Shown: positions 32,016 to 40,260 of the stretch, one piece after another | Layout: every line of letters begins with the position of its first letter | Numbering within the stretch: position 1 is the first letter of the stretch | Assembly (NCBI RefSeq): GCF_018390645.1 | Contig: NZ_JAHBGC010000006.1 | Location: 1-40,381, forward strand | Source of the DNA: Ancylobacter dichloromethanicus | GTDB taxonomy: Bacteria; Pseudomonadota; Alphaproteobacteria; Rhizobiales; Xanthobacteraceae | Length of the DNA: 40,381 nucleotides | Direction of reading: 5' to 3' | Translations under genes and position numbers: made by a program | The notes under the pieces: generated by a model | Databases searched by the model: none | The model's input: only the letters and a program-made list of their open reading frames with translations | Told to the model about the DNA's origin: nothing

Positions 32016-33785
32016 CTACTCCACCGGCATCTTCAGCCGCGCGAGGACCTCGGCCCGCGGCCCGAGATCGGCGACCCGGCCATCCCTGAGGATAAGCAAC
32101 TGGTCGAGCGTGCCGAGCAGTTGCGTGCGGTGGGCGATGGCGATGACGATGGCCCCGGCCTCGCGCGCCGACACGATCGCGGCGGCGAGCGCCGCCTCGC
32201 CGTCCCTGTCGAGATTGGCATTGGGCTCGTCGAGCACGATCAGGAAGGGCTTGCGGTAGAGCGCGCGGGCCAGCCCGATACGCTGGCGCTGCCCGGCCGA
32301 GAGCGCCATGCCGTCAAGCCCGATCCGCGTGTCGTAGCCCTCGGGAAAATGCAGGATCATCTCGTGGCAATGGGCATTGCGGGCCGCCGCCAGCACCTCC
32401 TCCGCCGGCGCCCCGGGCTCTAAGCGGGCGATGTTCTCCGCCACCGTGCCGTCGAACAGCTCCACATCCTGCGGGAGATAGCCGATATGGCGGCCGAGGG
32501 CCTCCGGCCGCCACTGCTTCAGCTCGGCGCCGTCGAGCCGGATGGTGCCGCGCAGGCAGGGCCAGCTTCCCACCAGCGCCCGGGCGAGGCTCGACTTTCC
32601 CGAGCCGCTGGGCCCGGCGATGCCAAGGCCCTGCCCCGCCTCCAGCCGGAAGCTCGCCTCCCGCACCACCGGCTGCCCCGCCCCGGGCGGGGCGACGGCG
32701 ATGTGCTCCACCGCGAGGCTCGCCACAGGCGCCGGCAGGGCCAGCTTCTCGGCATCGGGGGGCCGCGCGAGCTGGGTCTCCAGCCGGGCGCGGGCCTGCC
32801 GCGCGGCAATGAAGCCGCGCCAATTGGCGATCGCCTGCTCGACCGGGGCCAGCGCCCGGGCGGTGACGATGGAGGCCGCGATCATCACGCCCGGCGAAAG
32901 CTGCTGGCGGATCACCAGATAGGCGCCGAGACCGAGCACCGCCGATTGCAGCGCCAGCCGCAGCGCCCGGGTGAGGCCGCCATGCAGCCCGGCAATGTCG
33001 GCCAGGCGCAGGCGTAGCCGCGCATGCTCGTCATTGATCCGGTTCCAGCCTGCGGCATAGGCCGGGGTCATGCCCATGACGCGCAGCACCTCTGCATTGC
33101 GCCGCCCCGCCTCCAGCCGGTCCTGGCGGCGGATGGCGAGGCCGGCGCTCTCGCGCACCGGCGCGCGCATCGCCCACTCGCTGGCAAGCGTGCTGGCCAT
33201 CAGCAGCAGCGAGCCGGCCACCGCCAGCCAGCCCAGCCAGGGGTGAAAGGCGAAGACCAGGGCGAGATAGACCGGCAGCCAGGGCAGGTCGCACAGCGCC
33301 ACCGGTCCCGGCCCGGCGAGAAAGCCGCGGATCTGGTCGAGATCGCCCACCGGCCGGGCCGCCGCGCCCGGCGGCGCAGCCAGAGGCAGGTCCAGCGCCA
33401 GCCGGAAGCTGGCGGACCCGAGCCTCTCGTCGATCCGCTCGCCGATCCTGGCGAGCACCCGGCTGCGCAGGATCTCCATGAGGCCGAGACAGGCATAAAG
33501 CCCCATCACCAGCACGCCCAGCGCCACCAGCGTCGGCACGCTGCCGCTGGTCAGCACCCGGTCATAGATGAGGATCATGAACAGCGGGCCGGTGAGCATG
33601 AGCAAATTGCTCACCCCGCTCAGCACCCCGACGCCCAGGAAGGCGCCGCGCACCTCGCGCAGCGCCTGCGCCACCGGGGTCCCGCCGCGGGCGGACACGT
33701 CACTCACGATCGATTCCCTGGCGCGGCTCTCGCGTCCGGGTCCACCGCGTCGGGGCGATGGCCGGTGCATGGCTTGGACGCGCAT
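32016..33785 (-). CDS. Type I secretion ABC transporter permease/ATPase (PrtD family)
   Basis: The 589-residue protein has six transmembrane helices in residues 45-320 and an ATPase domain with Walker A GPSGSGKSS (391-399), signature LSAGQRQRIGLARAL, Walker B FLIVLDEPN and the switch histidine in AIAHR. There is no N-terminal C39 peptidase domain, so substrates should carry uncleaved C-terminal signals as in PrtD/AprD exporters. The ATG at 33785 gives about 26 extra residues; a GTG at 33707 is an alternative start that fits the family better. The divergent gene 150 bases away encodes a candidate substrate. Confidence 0.93.
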   Translation of the reverse strand: MRVQAMHRPSPRRGGPGRESRARESIVSDVSARGGTPVAQALREVRGAFLGVGVLSGVSNLLMLTGPLFMILIYDRVLTSGSVPTLVALGVLVMGLYACLGLMEILRSRVLARIGERIDERLGSASFRLALDLPLAAPPGAAARPVGDLDQIRGFLAGPGPVALCDLPWLPVYLALVFAFHPWLGWLAVAGSLLLMASTLASEWAMRAPVRESAGLAIRRQDRLEAGRRNAEVLRVMGMTPAYAAGWNRINDEHARLRLRLADIAGLHGGLTRALRLALQSAVLGLGAYLVIRQQLSPGVMIAASIVTARALAPVEQAIANWRGFIAARQARARLETQLARPPDAEKLALPAPVASLAVEHIAVAPPGAGQPVVREASFRLEAGQGLGIAGPSGSGKSSLARALVGSWPCLRGTIRLDGAELKQWRPEALGRHIGYLPQDVELFDGTVAENIARLEPGAPAEEVLAAARNAHCHEMILHFPEGYDTRIGLDGMALSAGQRQRIGLARALYRKPFLIVLDEPNANLDRDGEAALAAAIVSAREAGAIVIAIAHRTQLLGTLDQLLILRDGRVADLGPRAEVLARLKMPVE

Positions 33786-33936
33786 TCATGGGGCGGCGGC
33801 TCGCGGAGAGTGAACAGAACGCAGTGCGCGGACGAAACACCTTGGCGTGATGACACTTCCGCCGCACCGCCGCCCTCTCCCGCAACCACCCCACTATATG
33901 CTACCTCTGACCCGTTCTCATCAAGGGAGTTCTCCG

Positions 33937-34467
33937 ATGAGCCCTACATCCAGCCTCGATCGTGCCGGCCAGGACGCCACCTCCGGGGCCGCTCCCTCCG
34001 ACGGCGCCAGCATGGGAAGCGGCGGCGACGACCGGCCCTCCGAGAATATCAGCATCGACTTCAGCAGGATCGACGACAAGTCGAGCGGTGTGCAGGACAC
34101 CGGCAATGGCACCGACGGCGGCGACCGGCCGACCGAAGAGATCGGCTTCAGCTTCACCAAGCCGCCTGAGCCAAAGCCGGCCATGGCCTCGTCGCCGGAG
34201 AGCGGCGGCGCGGATGACTTCGTGCTCCACCCCGGCGCCGCCGGCGGGGAAGAATCGTCCGGCCTGCTGGATTTCTCCGGTATCGGCGACGACGCGCGCG
34301 GCGAGGGCGAGGATTTCCTCACCTTCGACGCCCCCGCCGGCGCGCCGCCGGAAGGCGACAGCGCCACCCTCTCGGCGTTCGAGGCCGCGCATGCGGACCC
34401 GACCGGCGACCGCATCGAGGACGTCGTGGCCGCACCGCGGCCGGTGGCCGACGATTTCATCGCCTAG
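33937..34467 (+). CDS. Small acidic protein, candidate type I secretion substrate
   Basis: I do not recognise this 176-residue protein as a named family. It is acidic, rich in Gly, Asp, Ser, Ala and Pro, and has no cysteine, Trp or Tyr and no signal peptide. Two related segments occur at 29-45 (GGDDRPSENISIDFSRI) and 61-77 (GGDRPTEEIGFSFTKPP), and ADDF occurs at 92-95 and again at the very end. The C-terminus VADDFIA has acidic residues followed by hydrophobic ones, the pattern of PrtD/PrtE-exported proteins (for example DVIV in Erwinia proteases). It lacks GGxGxD RTX repeats. It is divergent from the exporter genes, with AAGGGAG 8 bases before its ATG. Upstream in-frame ATGs lack such a site. 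Confidence 0.7.
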   Translation: MSPTSSLDRAGQDATSGAAPSDGASMGSGGDDRPSENISIDFSRIDDKSSGVQDTGNGTDGGDRPTEEIGFSFTKPPEPKPAMASSPESGGADDFVLHPGAAGGEESSGLLDFSGIGDDARGEGEDFLTFDAPAGAPPEGDSATLSAFEAAHADPTGDRIEDVVAAPRPVADDFIA

Positions 34468-34885
34468 ACGGCGAATGTCGCCGCGAGGTCGCGGTAGGCG
34501 TGCAGCGGTCGGCCGAGCATGTTGGTCAGGCGCTCACGGTCGCCCTCGCCCGGTATCATGCCGTCGCTGACGTGGCGCTCGGCCATCAGGCGCATCTCGT
34601 ACGCCTGCCACTTCGGCATGAAGTTGGTCATATTCGCCTCGAAGCCGCTCCGGTCGTCACCGCCGTAGACGACCGGACGGCCGAGAACGTCGGTCCAGAT
34701 GGCGGCGACACCCGTGCCGGTCAGCGTGTCGGACCCAAGAGGTCAATGGTCTCGATCGGCAGCCTGCCCGGCGCTGCGTCGAGACGGATGAGTTCAAGCG
34801 CAGCAACCTCTGCAATGTCGCGGGTGGCCACCATGGCGACGCCCCCAGAGTCGATCGGCATCGGGTAGATGCCATCATCAGTGGC
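34464..34885 (-). pseudogene. NmrA-like NAD(P)-binding protein, C-terminal part, frameshifted
   Basis: On the minus strand one frame gives DDGIYPMPIDSGGVAMVATR, then ELIRLDA, ETIDLLGP and a stop. Shifting one base, the homology goes on with DTLTGTGVAAIW, GRPVVYGGDDRSGFE, NFMPKWQAYEMRLMAERH and NMLGRPLHAY to a TAG at 34466-34464. This is the C-terminal half of an NmrA/SDR-type NAD(P)-binding protein with a single-base deletion near 34730. The N-terminal Rossmann half is missing and replaced by the transposase N-terminus. The stop codon overlaps that of the converging acidic-protein gene. Confidence 0.78.
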
Positions 34886-34965
34886 GCCATCCGCTCCCAT
34901 TCCTCGTCCGTCAGATCAGTCAGATCAGAGGGATAACGCTTCGTCTTGCGGGCGATCCTGGCCAT
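34876..34965 (-). pseudogene. IS5-family transposase, N-terminal fragment
   Basis: The frame begins MARIARKTKRYPSDLTD and continues EEWERMAPLM, the start of IS5/IS427-group transposases. LTD is repeated through a 9-base duplication (about 34913-34930). After 30 residues the homology stops at the junction with the NmrA-like remnant. The matching C-terminal end lies 6 kb away at 28648-28802 in the same orientation. Confidence 0.78.
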
Positions 34966-35040
34966 CCGGCTGCGCTGCTCCCGTGCCCACAGCCAATGTG
35001 TGAATCACGATCCGACCGCACGGCGAATCCCCTTCGCCTC

Positions 35041-35058
35041 CATTTTCCGAACAGGCTC
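35041..35058. repeat. Imperfect terminal inverted repeat of an IS5-family element (transposase N-terminal side)
   Basis: Read on the minus strand from 35058, GAGCCTGTTCGGAAAATG lies 93 bases before the transposase ATG, as expected for the left end of an IS5-type element. TA (35059-35060) is directly outside, which would fit a TA target. It matches the end at 28630-28647 at about 12 of 18 positions. Confidence 0.5.
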
Positions 35059-35074
35059 TAATTTGCCAGCCGCT

Positions 35075-35968
35075 TTACGCGGTTGAACGCTCAGAACGAA
35101 AGGAATGTACGCGTCTCAATATAGCCAGGAACACCTTTATCCTCTGACTGATGGGACGTGCGATTGAAAAGATCGCACATCCCTCATGCTGATAGACGGG
35201 GCTGCTCTCTTCTATATTGAGGTTGAATCTTTTCTTTATGAGATCCCCGTAATGGGTCGGAAGCATGCCTTGGTAAAAGCCGGTCGCGACCATGGCGGCG
35301 ACGGAATCGAGGCCGGCGGCATTCGGGCCACGGTGGTATCGCCCGGTCCGGATCGCGTGTTCCACATAGGGGTGCTGGCGATAGATCAGCGGCAAGTTGG
35401 GTATCTTCGACTTGTCGACGAAATCGGCGACATAGACCCTGTGTATCTCGCGATAGATCGGGACATGAAAGAAGTCGCGATCGTCCGTGTACTTGCCGCG
35501 GATGACGAGGTCGACGCGGCCCTCGTTTAGCGACTGCGCCAGTTCATTGAACGTCATCACCAGAATCTGCGGCTCCACCCCCGGCGCCTGACGCCGCATC
35601 TCAGTGAGGGCTTCAGGTAGTTTGCAGTCGGGATGAGTGAGGGTGTGCTCGCCGATTCCGATCGCGAGCCGCCCCGACAAGATACCATGAACGGCGTCGA
35701 TCTCGGGGCGTATGCGCCCCAGCGCCTGGAAGGCGGCCGAGGCAAGGTCGAGCGCGACCTCTCCTTCCGGCGTCAGGCGAAAGCCGCTCCGGCCTCGTTC
35801 GCACAGCCTGACGCCAAGGCGCGCCTCCACCTCCCGGACATGGCGACTGATCGAGGGTTTTGACATGGCGAGCTTCTTCTCGGCCGCCGCAAACCCGCCC
35901 GCCTCCGCGACCGCGCAGAACACCCGCAGCGACCGCAGATCCCTCTCGTCGAAGTCCAGTTTCATCAT
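35075..35968 (-). CDS. LysR-family transcriptional regulator of the adjacent transport operon
   Basis: The 297-residue protein has an N-terminal winged helix (about 8-68, with the SKPSISRHVREVEARLGVRL recognition region) and a LysR effector domain. Its tail after residue 270 is less GC-rich than its neighbours (35080-35200). It begins with two adjacent ATG codons; either may be used. It is divergent from the RidA-family gene across 172 bases that include an AT-rich stretch (35970-36020) suited to a LysR operator, so it most likely controls that operon. Effector unknown. Confidence 0.92.
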   Translation of the reverse strand: MMKLDFDERDLRSLRVFCAVAEAGGFAAAEKKLAMSKPSISRHVREVEARLGVRLCERGRSGFRLTPEGEVALDLASAAFQALGRIRPEIDAVHGILSGRLAIGIGEHTLTHPDCKLPEALTEMRRQAPGVEPQILVMTFNELAQSLNEGRVDLVIRGKYTDDRDFFHVPIYREIHRVYVADFVDKSKIPNLPLIYRQHPYVEHAIRTGRYHRGPNAAGLDSVAAMVATGFYQGMLPTHYGDLIKKRFNLNIEESSPVYQHEGCAIFSIARPISQRIKVFLAILRRVHSFRSERSTA

Positions 35969-36140
35969 GCGCGATACATATCAAAAAACGAAACATAGGT
36001 CGCAAAAAAATCGCTTTTCGTCATGTGACGCCGTTCGTAAGGTCAGGGGGCTCATAGAATACCCGCGCCAACTTCCCTGGCGAACTCGGTTCCGAGGCTG
36101 TTCAGGAAGCTCGCGTACAAGCACAATCAGGAAGGCGACG

Positions 36141-36554
36141 ATGGCCCACACTCGAATCCGCAAGTTCAATACGAAAGTGACCTACCCCGAACAGAACATC
36201 GACAACGATCTCTGCCAGGCGGTCATTGCTCGCGGAACGACCGTCTACCTGCGCGGCCAGATCGGACAGAATCTCGATACCTCCGAATGCGTGTGCATCG
36301 GCGATGTCGCGGGCCAGACCGAGCAGGCCATGAAGAACATCGACATGCTGCTGAAGGAATGCGGCAGCCAGCTCGATCACATCTGCAAGCTGACGATCTA
36401 CATCTCCGATCCCCGCTACCGCGAGGACGTGTATCGCGTGGTCGGCCGCTGGCTGAAAGGGGTCTTCCCGGTGTCGACCGGCATCGTCGTCACCGCCTTC
36501 GCCCGCACCGAATATCTCGTCGAAGTCGACGCGACGGCCGTCATTCCGGATTGA
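36141..36554 (+). CDS. RidA/YjgF/UK114-family protein
   Basis: RidA proteins hydrolyse reactive enamine/imine intermediates released by PLP enzymes; several paralogues have other roles in catabolic operons. The 137-residue protein shows family motifs VYLRGQIGQN, QTEQAMKNIDMLLKECGS and a C-terminal FARTEYLVEVDATAVIP. In the last, the Arg aligns with the substrate-binding Arg105 of RidA, so imine deaminase activity is possible. I start at the ATG at 36141, preceded by AAGGCGACG; upstream in-frame sequence is antisense to LysR. It is the first gene of the operon, 95 bases before the binding-protein gene. Confidence 0.9.
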   Translation: MAHTRIRKFNTKVTYPEQNIDNDLCQAVIARGTTVYLRGQIGQNLDTSECVCIGDVAGQTEQAMKNIDMLLKECGSQLDHICKLTIYISDPRYREDVYRVVGRWLKGVFPVSTGIVVTAFARTEYLVEVDATAVIPD

Positions 36555-36649
36555 GCGCCCGGCCTGACCGGCCTGCCACGAGGCATCCGCGGGTGCGCCC
36601 GCGGAACGCCCAGGACAACATCAACCTTCCAGAAACAAGGGTGTAGGCA

Positions 36650-37432
36650 ATGACCGCACGTATTCTGTTCGCCGCCGCCATCGGGCTCATGGCGACTCTT
36701 GGCACCGTTCCGGCCGTCGCCGACGCGCTGGACGACATCATCGCCCGCAAGACCATCCGCGTCGCCGTCCCGACCGACTACCCTCCGTTCGGCTCGGTCG
36801 GCGCCGACATGCAGCCGCGCGGCATGGATATCGACGTCGCCAACCTGATCGGTGAGAAGCTCGGCGTGAAGGTCGAGCTTGTGCCGGTGACGGCGCCCAA
36901 CCGCGTCGCCTATCTCCAGTCGGGCAAGACCGATCTCACCATCTCCTCGCTCGGCAAGACCGAGGAACGGGCCAAGGTGATCGACTTCAGCATCGCCTAT
37001 TCGCCGTTCTTCGACGCCGTCTTCGGCAAGAAGGAGCCGCCGGTCAAGGACTATGCCGATCTGTCCGGCAAGACCATCTCGGTCACGCGCGGCTCGATGC
37101 AGGACCAGGAACTCGAGGACCTCGCGCCGAAGGCGGTGGTGAAGCGCTTCGAGGACAATAACAGCACCATCGCGGCGTTCATGTCCGGCCAGGTGGAAAT
37201 GTTCGCCTCGGGCACCCCCGTCGCCGCCGCTATCAAGCGTCGCAACCCCGATCTCGATCTGGAACTGAAGATCGTTCTGGCGAACGCCCCCTGCTATGTC
37301 GGCGTGGTGAAGGGCGAGCAGAGGCTGCTGGACAAGGTCAACGCCATCATCCGCGAGGCCAAGACCAATGGCGAGATCGACCGGCTGTCGGTGAAGTGGC
37401 TCGGCGCGCCCGCCGGCGAGCTGCCCGAGTAA
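36650..37432 (+). CDS. Periplasmic solute-binding protein, amino-acid ABC family (SBP family 3)
   Basis: The 260-residue protein has a Sec signal peptide (1-25) and a family 3 binding fold. The typical beginning is KTIRVAVPTDYPPFGSVG. RGMDIDVANLIGEKLGVKVE, the DLTISSLGKTEERAKVIDFS hinge region and GKTISVTRGSMQDQELE follow. It delivers a polar amino acid or similar compound to the two permeases downstream. The ligand cannot be told from sequence. Confidence 0.93.
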   Translation: MTARILFAAAIGLMATLGTVPAVADALDDIIARKTIRVAVPTDYPPFGSVGADMQPRGMDIDVANLIGEKLGVKVELVPVTAPNRVAYLQSGKTDLTISSLGKTEERAKVIDFSIAYSPFFDAVFGKKEPPVKDYADLSGKTISVTRGSMQDQELEDLAPKAVVKRFEDNNSTIAAFMSGQVEMFASGTPVAAAIKRRNPDLDLELKIVLANAPCYVGVVKGEQRLLDKVNAIIREAKTNGEIDRLSVKWLGAPAGELPE

Positions 37433-37470
37433 CAACCGTTGCGAACGGCACCTGGTGCAGGCGGTTGGCG

Positions 37471-38874
37471 ATGAGGCCCATTCCCCGGAATCCCTCGCTC
37501 CTTCTGGCGGAGTGGGCCTCAGCCACGCGCGCCGCCGACATTCCCGGTCGCATCCGCCACGTCGCGAAGACGTGCGTGATCGATACGGTCGGCGTCGCCC
37601 TTGCCGGCGCCGGCACGCCGGTGGCGGGCATCGCCCGCCCGTTCGCGGCGCGGAACTACGCGGCGGGCCGGTCGGACATCTGGGGCACGCAGGCCCGGTT
37701 GTCGGCCGTGGGCGCCGCCTTCTGCAACGCGACCGCCGCCCATGCGCTCGATTTCGACGATAATTGCTATGCCGGCTTCGTTCACGGCTCGGCCGTCATC
37801 GTCCCCGCCGCCTTCGCCATCGCCCAGGAAACCGGGGCGACCGGGGCCGACCTGCTGGACGCGATCACCGTCGGCGCGGAATGCGAATACGCGGTCGGTG
37901 CCGCCGCCGGCCAGGACCTTTACGACAAGGGATGGTGGACCACCGGCCTGCTGGGCCCGATCGGCGCGGGCGTGGCGGCCGGCCACCTCCTGAGGATCGA
38001 CGCGCGGCAGATGCGTGCCTGTATTGGGCTCGCCGTGGCCGGCGCGGGAGGGAGCAAAAGCTGCTTCGCCACCGATGCCAAGGCGCTTCTGGCCGGCGCG
38101 GCCAGCGCGGCGGGGCTGACAGCGGCCGCCCTCGCGGCCGGCGGCGCCAGCGGACCGGACGAACCCTTCACCCAGCGCAACGGTTTCGCCGCGCTCCACA
38201 CCGAGGGCGCCTTCGACAGCACCGCGCTCGCCGGTCTGGGCCGGTCATGGCGGCTCGAGACGCCCGGCATCGACATCAAGAAGTTTCCGATCTGCCTGTC
38301 CTCGCATGCGGCGGTCGACGTGGTGGCCGACATCATGGCGCGCGAGGGCCTCTCGGCCGACGAGGTGGAGAGCGTCCTGTGCGATGTCCCCCCGGTCGTC
38401 GTCGCCAATCTGGTCCATGCCGCGCCGGCCACGCCGCGCGAGGCGCAGTTCAGCATGGAGTTCGCGATCGCCGCGAGCTTGCGCTTCGGCGCGCCGGGCG
38501 TGGAGCAGCTGCGCGACGATGTGCTGGCCGATCCTGCCCTGCGTGCACTGATGGCGCGTGTGCGCATGGTGAGCGGCCCGATGTGGGACGCGGAGCGTCG
38601 CAGGGCGGCGCCGGAGGGGGCGTCGGTCGTGATCGCCCTGAGGGATGGTCGGACCTTTTCCGGCTACCGCACCCATGCCCTCGGCACCGCCGTCAATCCC
38701 GTGGCCCCGACGGAGCTGCGGGCGAAGTTCCTGCGCTGTGCGGAACCCGCGCTCGGAACGCCCGCGGCGCGACGCCTGCTGCAGGCCCTTGACGAGCTCG
38801 ATGCGGACGTTCCGGTCCGTGATCTCCTGAACGCGGCGCAGACAGAGTCGCTGACGCGGATGCCTTCCGAATGA
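37471..38874 (+). CDS. MmgE/PrpD-family protein
   Basis: The 467-residue protein belongs to the family of 2-methylcitrate dehydratase (PrpD) and cis-aconitate decarboxylase. It has the conserved VIDTVGVALAGAG start, the HALDFDDNCYAGFVHGSAVI active-site region and a KKFPICLSSHAAVD segment. Family members act on tricarboxylates or related acids, and many act on unknown substrates. There is no methylcitrate synthase or PrpB gene here, so a propionate role is unlikely. It is embedded between the binding-protein and permease genes, suggesting a step in catabolism of the imported compound. I use the ATG at 37471; the frame is open 75 bases further into the preceding gene. Confidence 0.88.
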   Translation: MRPIPRNPSLLLAEWASATRAADIPGRIRHVAKTCVIDTVGVALAGAGTPVAGIARPFAARNYAAGRSDIWGTQARLSAVGAAFCNATAAHALDFDDNCYAGFVHGSAVIVPAAFAIAQETGATGADLLDAITVGAECEYAVGAAAGQDLYDKGWWTTGLLGPIGAGVAAGHLLRIDARQMRACIGLAVAGAGGSKSCFATDAKALLAGAASAAGLTAAALAAGGASGPDEPFTQRNGFAALHTEGAFDSTALAGLGRSWRLETPGIDIKKFPICLSSHAAVDVVADIMAREGLSADEVESVLCDVPPVVVANLVHAAPATPREAQFSMEFAIAASLRFGAPGVEQLRDDVLADPALRALMARVRMVSGPMWDAERRRAAPEGASVVIALRDGRTFSGYRTHALGTAVNPVAPTELRAKFLRCAEPALGTPAARRLLQALDELDADVPVRDLLNAAQTESLTRMPSE

Positions 38875-39551
38875 CCCTCTCATCGTTCATCGATGTCTTC
38901 CACAGCTGGCCGAGCCTGCTGAACGGTCTGGTCATGACCGTGATGCTGACGCTCGTCTCCTCCTTCCTCGGCGTGGTCCTCGGCACCTTGTGCGCCTGGG
39001 GCAGCCTGCGGGGATCGAAGGCGCTGCGCTGGTTCATCCGTAGCTATGTCGAGTTCTTCCGCAACACGCCGTTTCTCGGCCAGATCTTCTTCATCTTCTT
39101 CGGCCTGCCGGCCCTCGGCCTGAGGCTGGATCCGGTCACGGCGGCGCTGGTCGCCCTGACGATCAACCTCACCGCCTATGCCTGCGAGATCATCCGCGCC
39201 GGCATCGAGGCGACGCCGGCTGGCCAGTTCGAGGCGGCCAGCAGCCTGGGGCTGAAGCCGATGCAGGCGTTCTTCCTCGTCATCATTCCTCCGGCCTTCC
39301 AGCGGGTCTGGCCGGCCATGACCAGCCAACTGGTGATCATCCTGCTGGCCTCGGCGCTGTGCAGCCAGATCTCCGTCGCCGAGCTTTCCTATGAAGCCAA
39401 CATGATCGCCAGCCGGACCTTCCGGAACTTCGAGGCCTACATCGTCGTCACCCTCCTCTATCTCGGGCTCGCCGTCCTGTTCCGGGACCTGCTGACCTGG
39501 GTCGGGCGTCGCTTCGTCTACGGGGAATTTGCCACGGTGGGGCAGCGATGA
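38871..39551 (+). CDS. Amino-acid ABC transporter permease (His/Glu/Gln/Arg type), first subunit
   Basis: The 226-residue membrane protein has the HisM/HisQ-type permease pattern: LLNGLVMTVMLTLVSSFLGV, a YVEFFRNTPFLGQIFFIFFG motif, and the EAA loop in AGQFEAASSLGLKPMQAF. It starts in the MmgE/PrpD stop (ATGA overlap) and ends overlapping the next permease by four bases. Confidence 0.94.
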   Translation: MTLSSFIDVFHSWPSLLNGLVMTVMLTLVSSFLGVVLGTLCAWGSLRGSKALRWFIRSYVEFFRNTPFLGQIFFIFFGLPALGLRLDPVTAALVALTINLTAYACEIIRAGIEATPAGQFEAASSLGLKPMQAFFLVIIPPAFQRVWPAMTSQLVIILLASALCSQISVAELSYEANMIASRTFRNFEAYIVVTLLYLGLAVLFRDLLTWVGRRFVYGEFATVGQR

Positions 39552-40192
39552 ACGACTTCACGACCTGGGACGTCTTCCGCAACCTGCTCGCCGCCGTGCC
39601 GTGGACGATCTATCTGTCGCTGATCGCGTTTGCCGGGGGCGCTGCCGTCAGCCTTCTCCTGCTGAGCCTGCGTTTCGCCTTCCCACGTGTGGCCGGTACC
39701 CCGGTGCGCCTCTACGTTCAGCTGTTTCAGGGAACGCCGCTGCTTATGCAGCTCTTCCTGGTCTATTTCGGGCTGGCGCTGATGGGCGTGCAGACCACGC
39801 CACTGTTCGCCGCCAGCCTCTGCCTCTCGGTCTATAGCAGCGCCTATCTCACCGAGACCTGGTATGGCTGCGTGCTGGCCGTGCCGAAGGGGCAGTGGGA
39901 GGCTTCCTCCAGCCTCGGCCTCAAGCACTGGCAGCAGATGCTCCTGATCGTCCTGCCGCAGGCGCTGCGCCTGTCGGTTCCGCCGACGGTCGGTCTCATG
40001 GTGCAGATCGTCAAGAACACCTCGCTCGCCTCGATTGTCGGCTTCGTCGAGCTGACCCGCGCGAGCCAGATCATCGCCAACGCGACCTTCGAGCCGTTCC
40101 TGGCCTATGGCGCGGTGGCGTTCATCTACTTCGTGATCTGCTTCTCGATCTCGCTGTGCGGCAGGCATCTGGAAAAACGGATCCGGATCTGA
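39548..40192 (+). CDS. Amino-acid ABC transporter permease (His/Glu/Gln/Arg type), second subunit
   Basis: This 214-residue membrane protein is the partner permease, with YVQLFQGTPLLMQLFLVYFG and the EAA-type loop KGQWEASSSLGLKHWQQMLL, followed by the LPQALRLSVPPTVGLMVQIVK stretch. The two non-identical permeases would form a heterodimer. The ATPase gene starts 68 bases later. Confidence 0.94.
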   Translation: MNDFTTWDVFRNLLAAVPWTIYLSLIAFAGGAAVSLLLLSLRFAFPRVAGTPVRLYVQLFQGTPLLMQLFLVYFGLALMGVQTTPLFAASLCLSVYSSAYLTETWYGCVLAVPKGQWEASSSLGLKHWQQMLLIVLPQALRLSVPPTVGLMVQIVKNTSLASIVGFVELTRASQIIANATFEPFLAYGAVAFIYFVICFSISLCGRHLEKRIRI

Positions 40193-40260
40193 CCGCGCCG
40201 GGCGTGCCCGGGCGCCTGCCGACAGAACCCCGATCGAACCACAAAGGCTCACGCTCCAAC

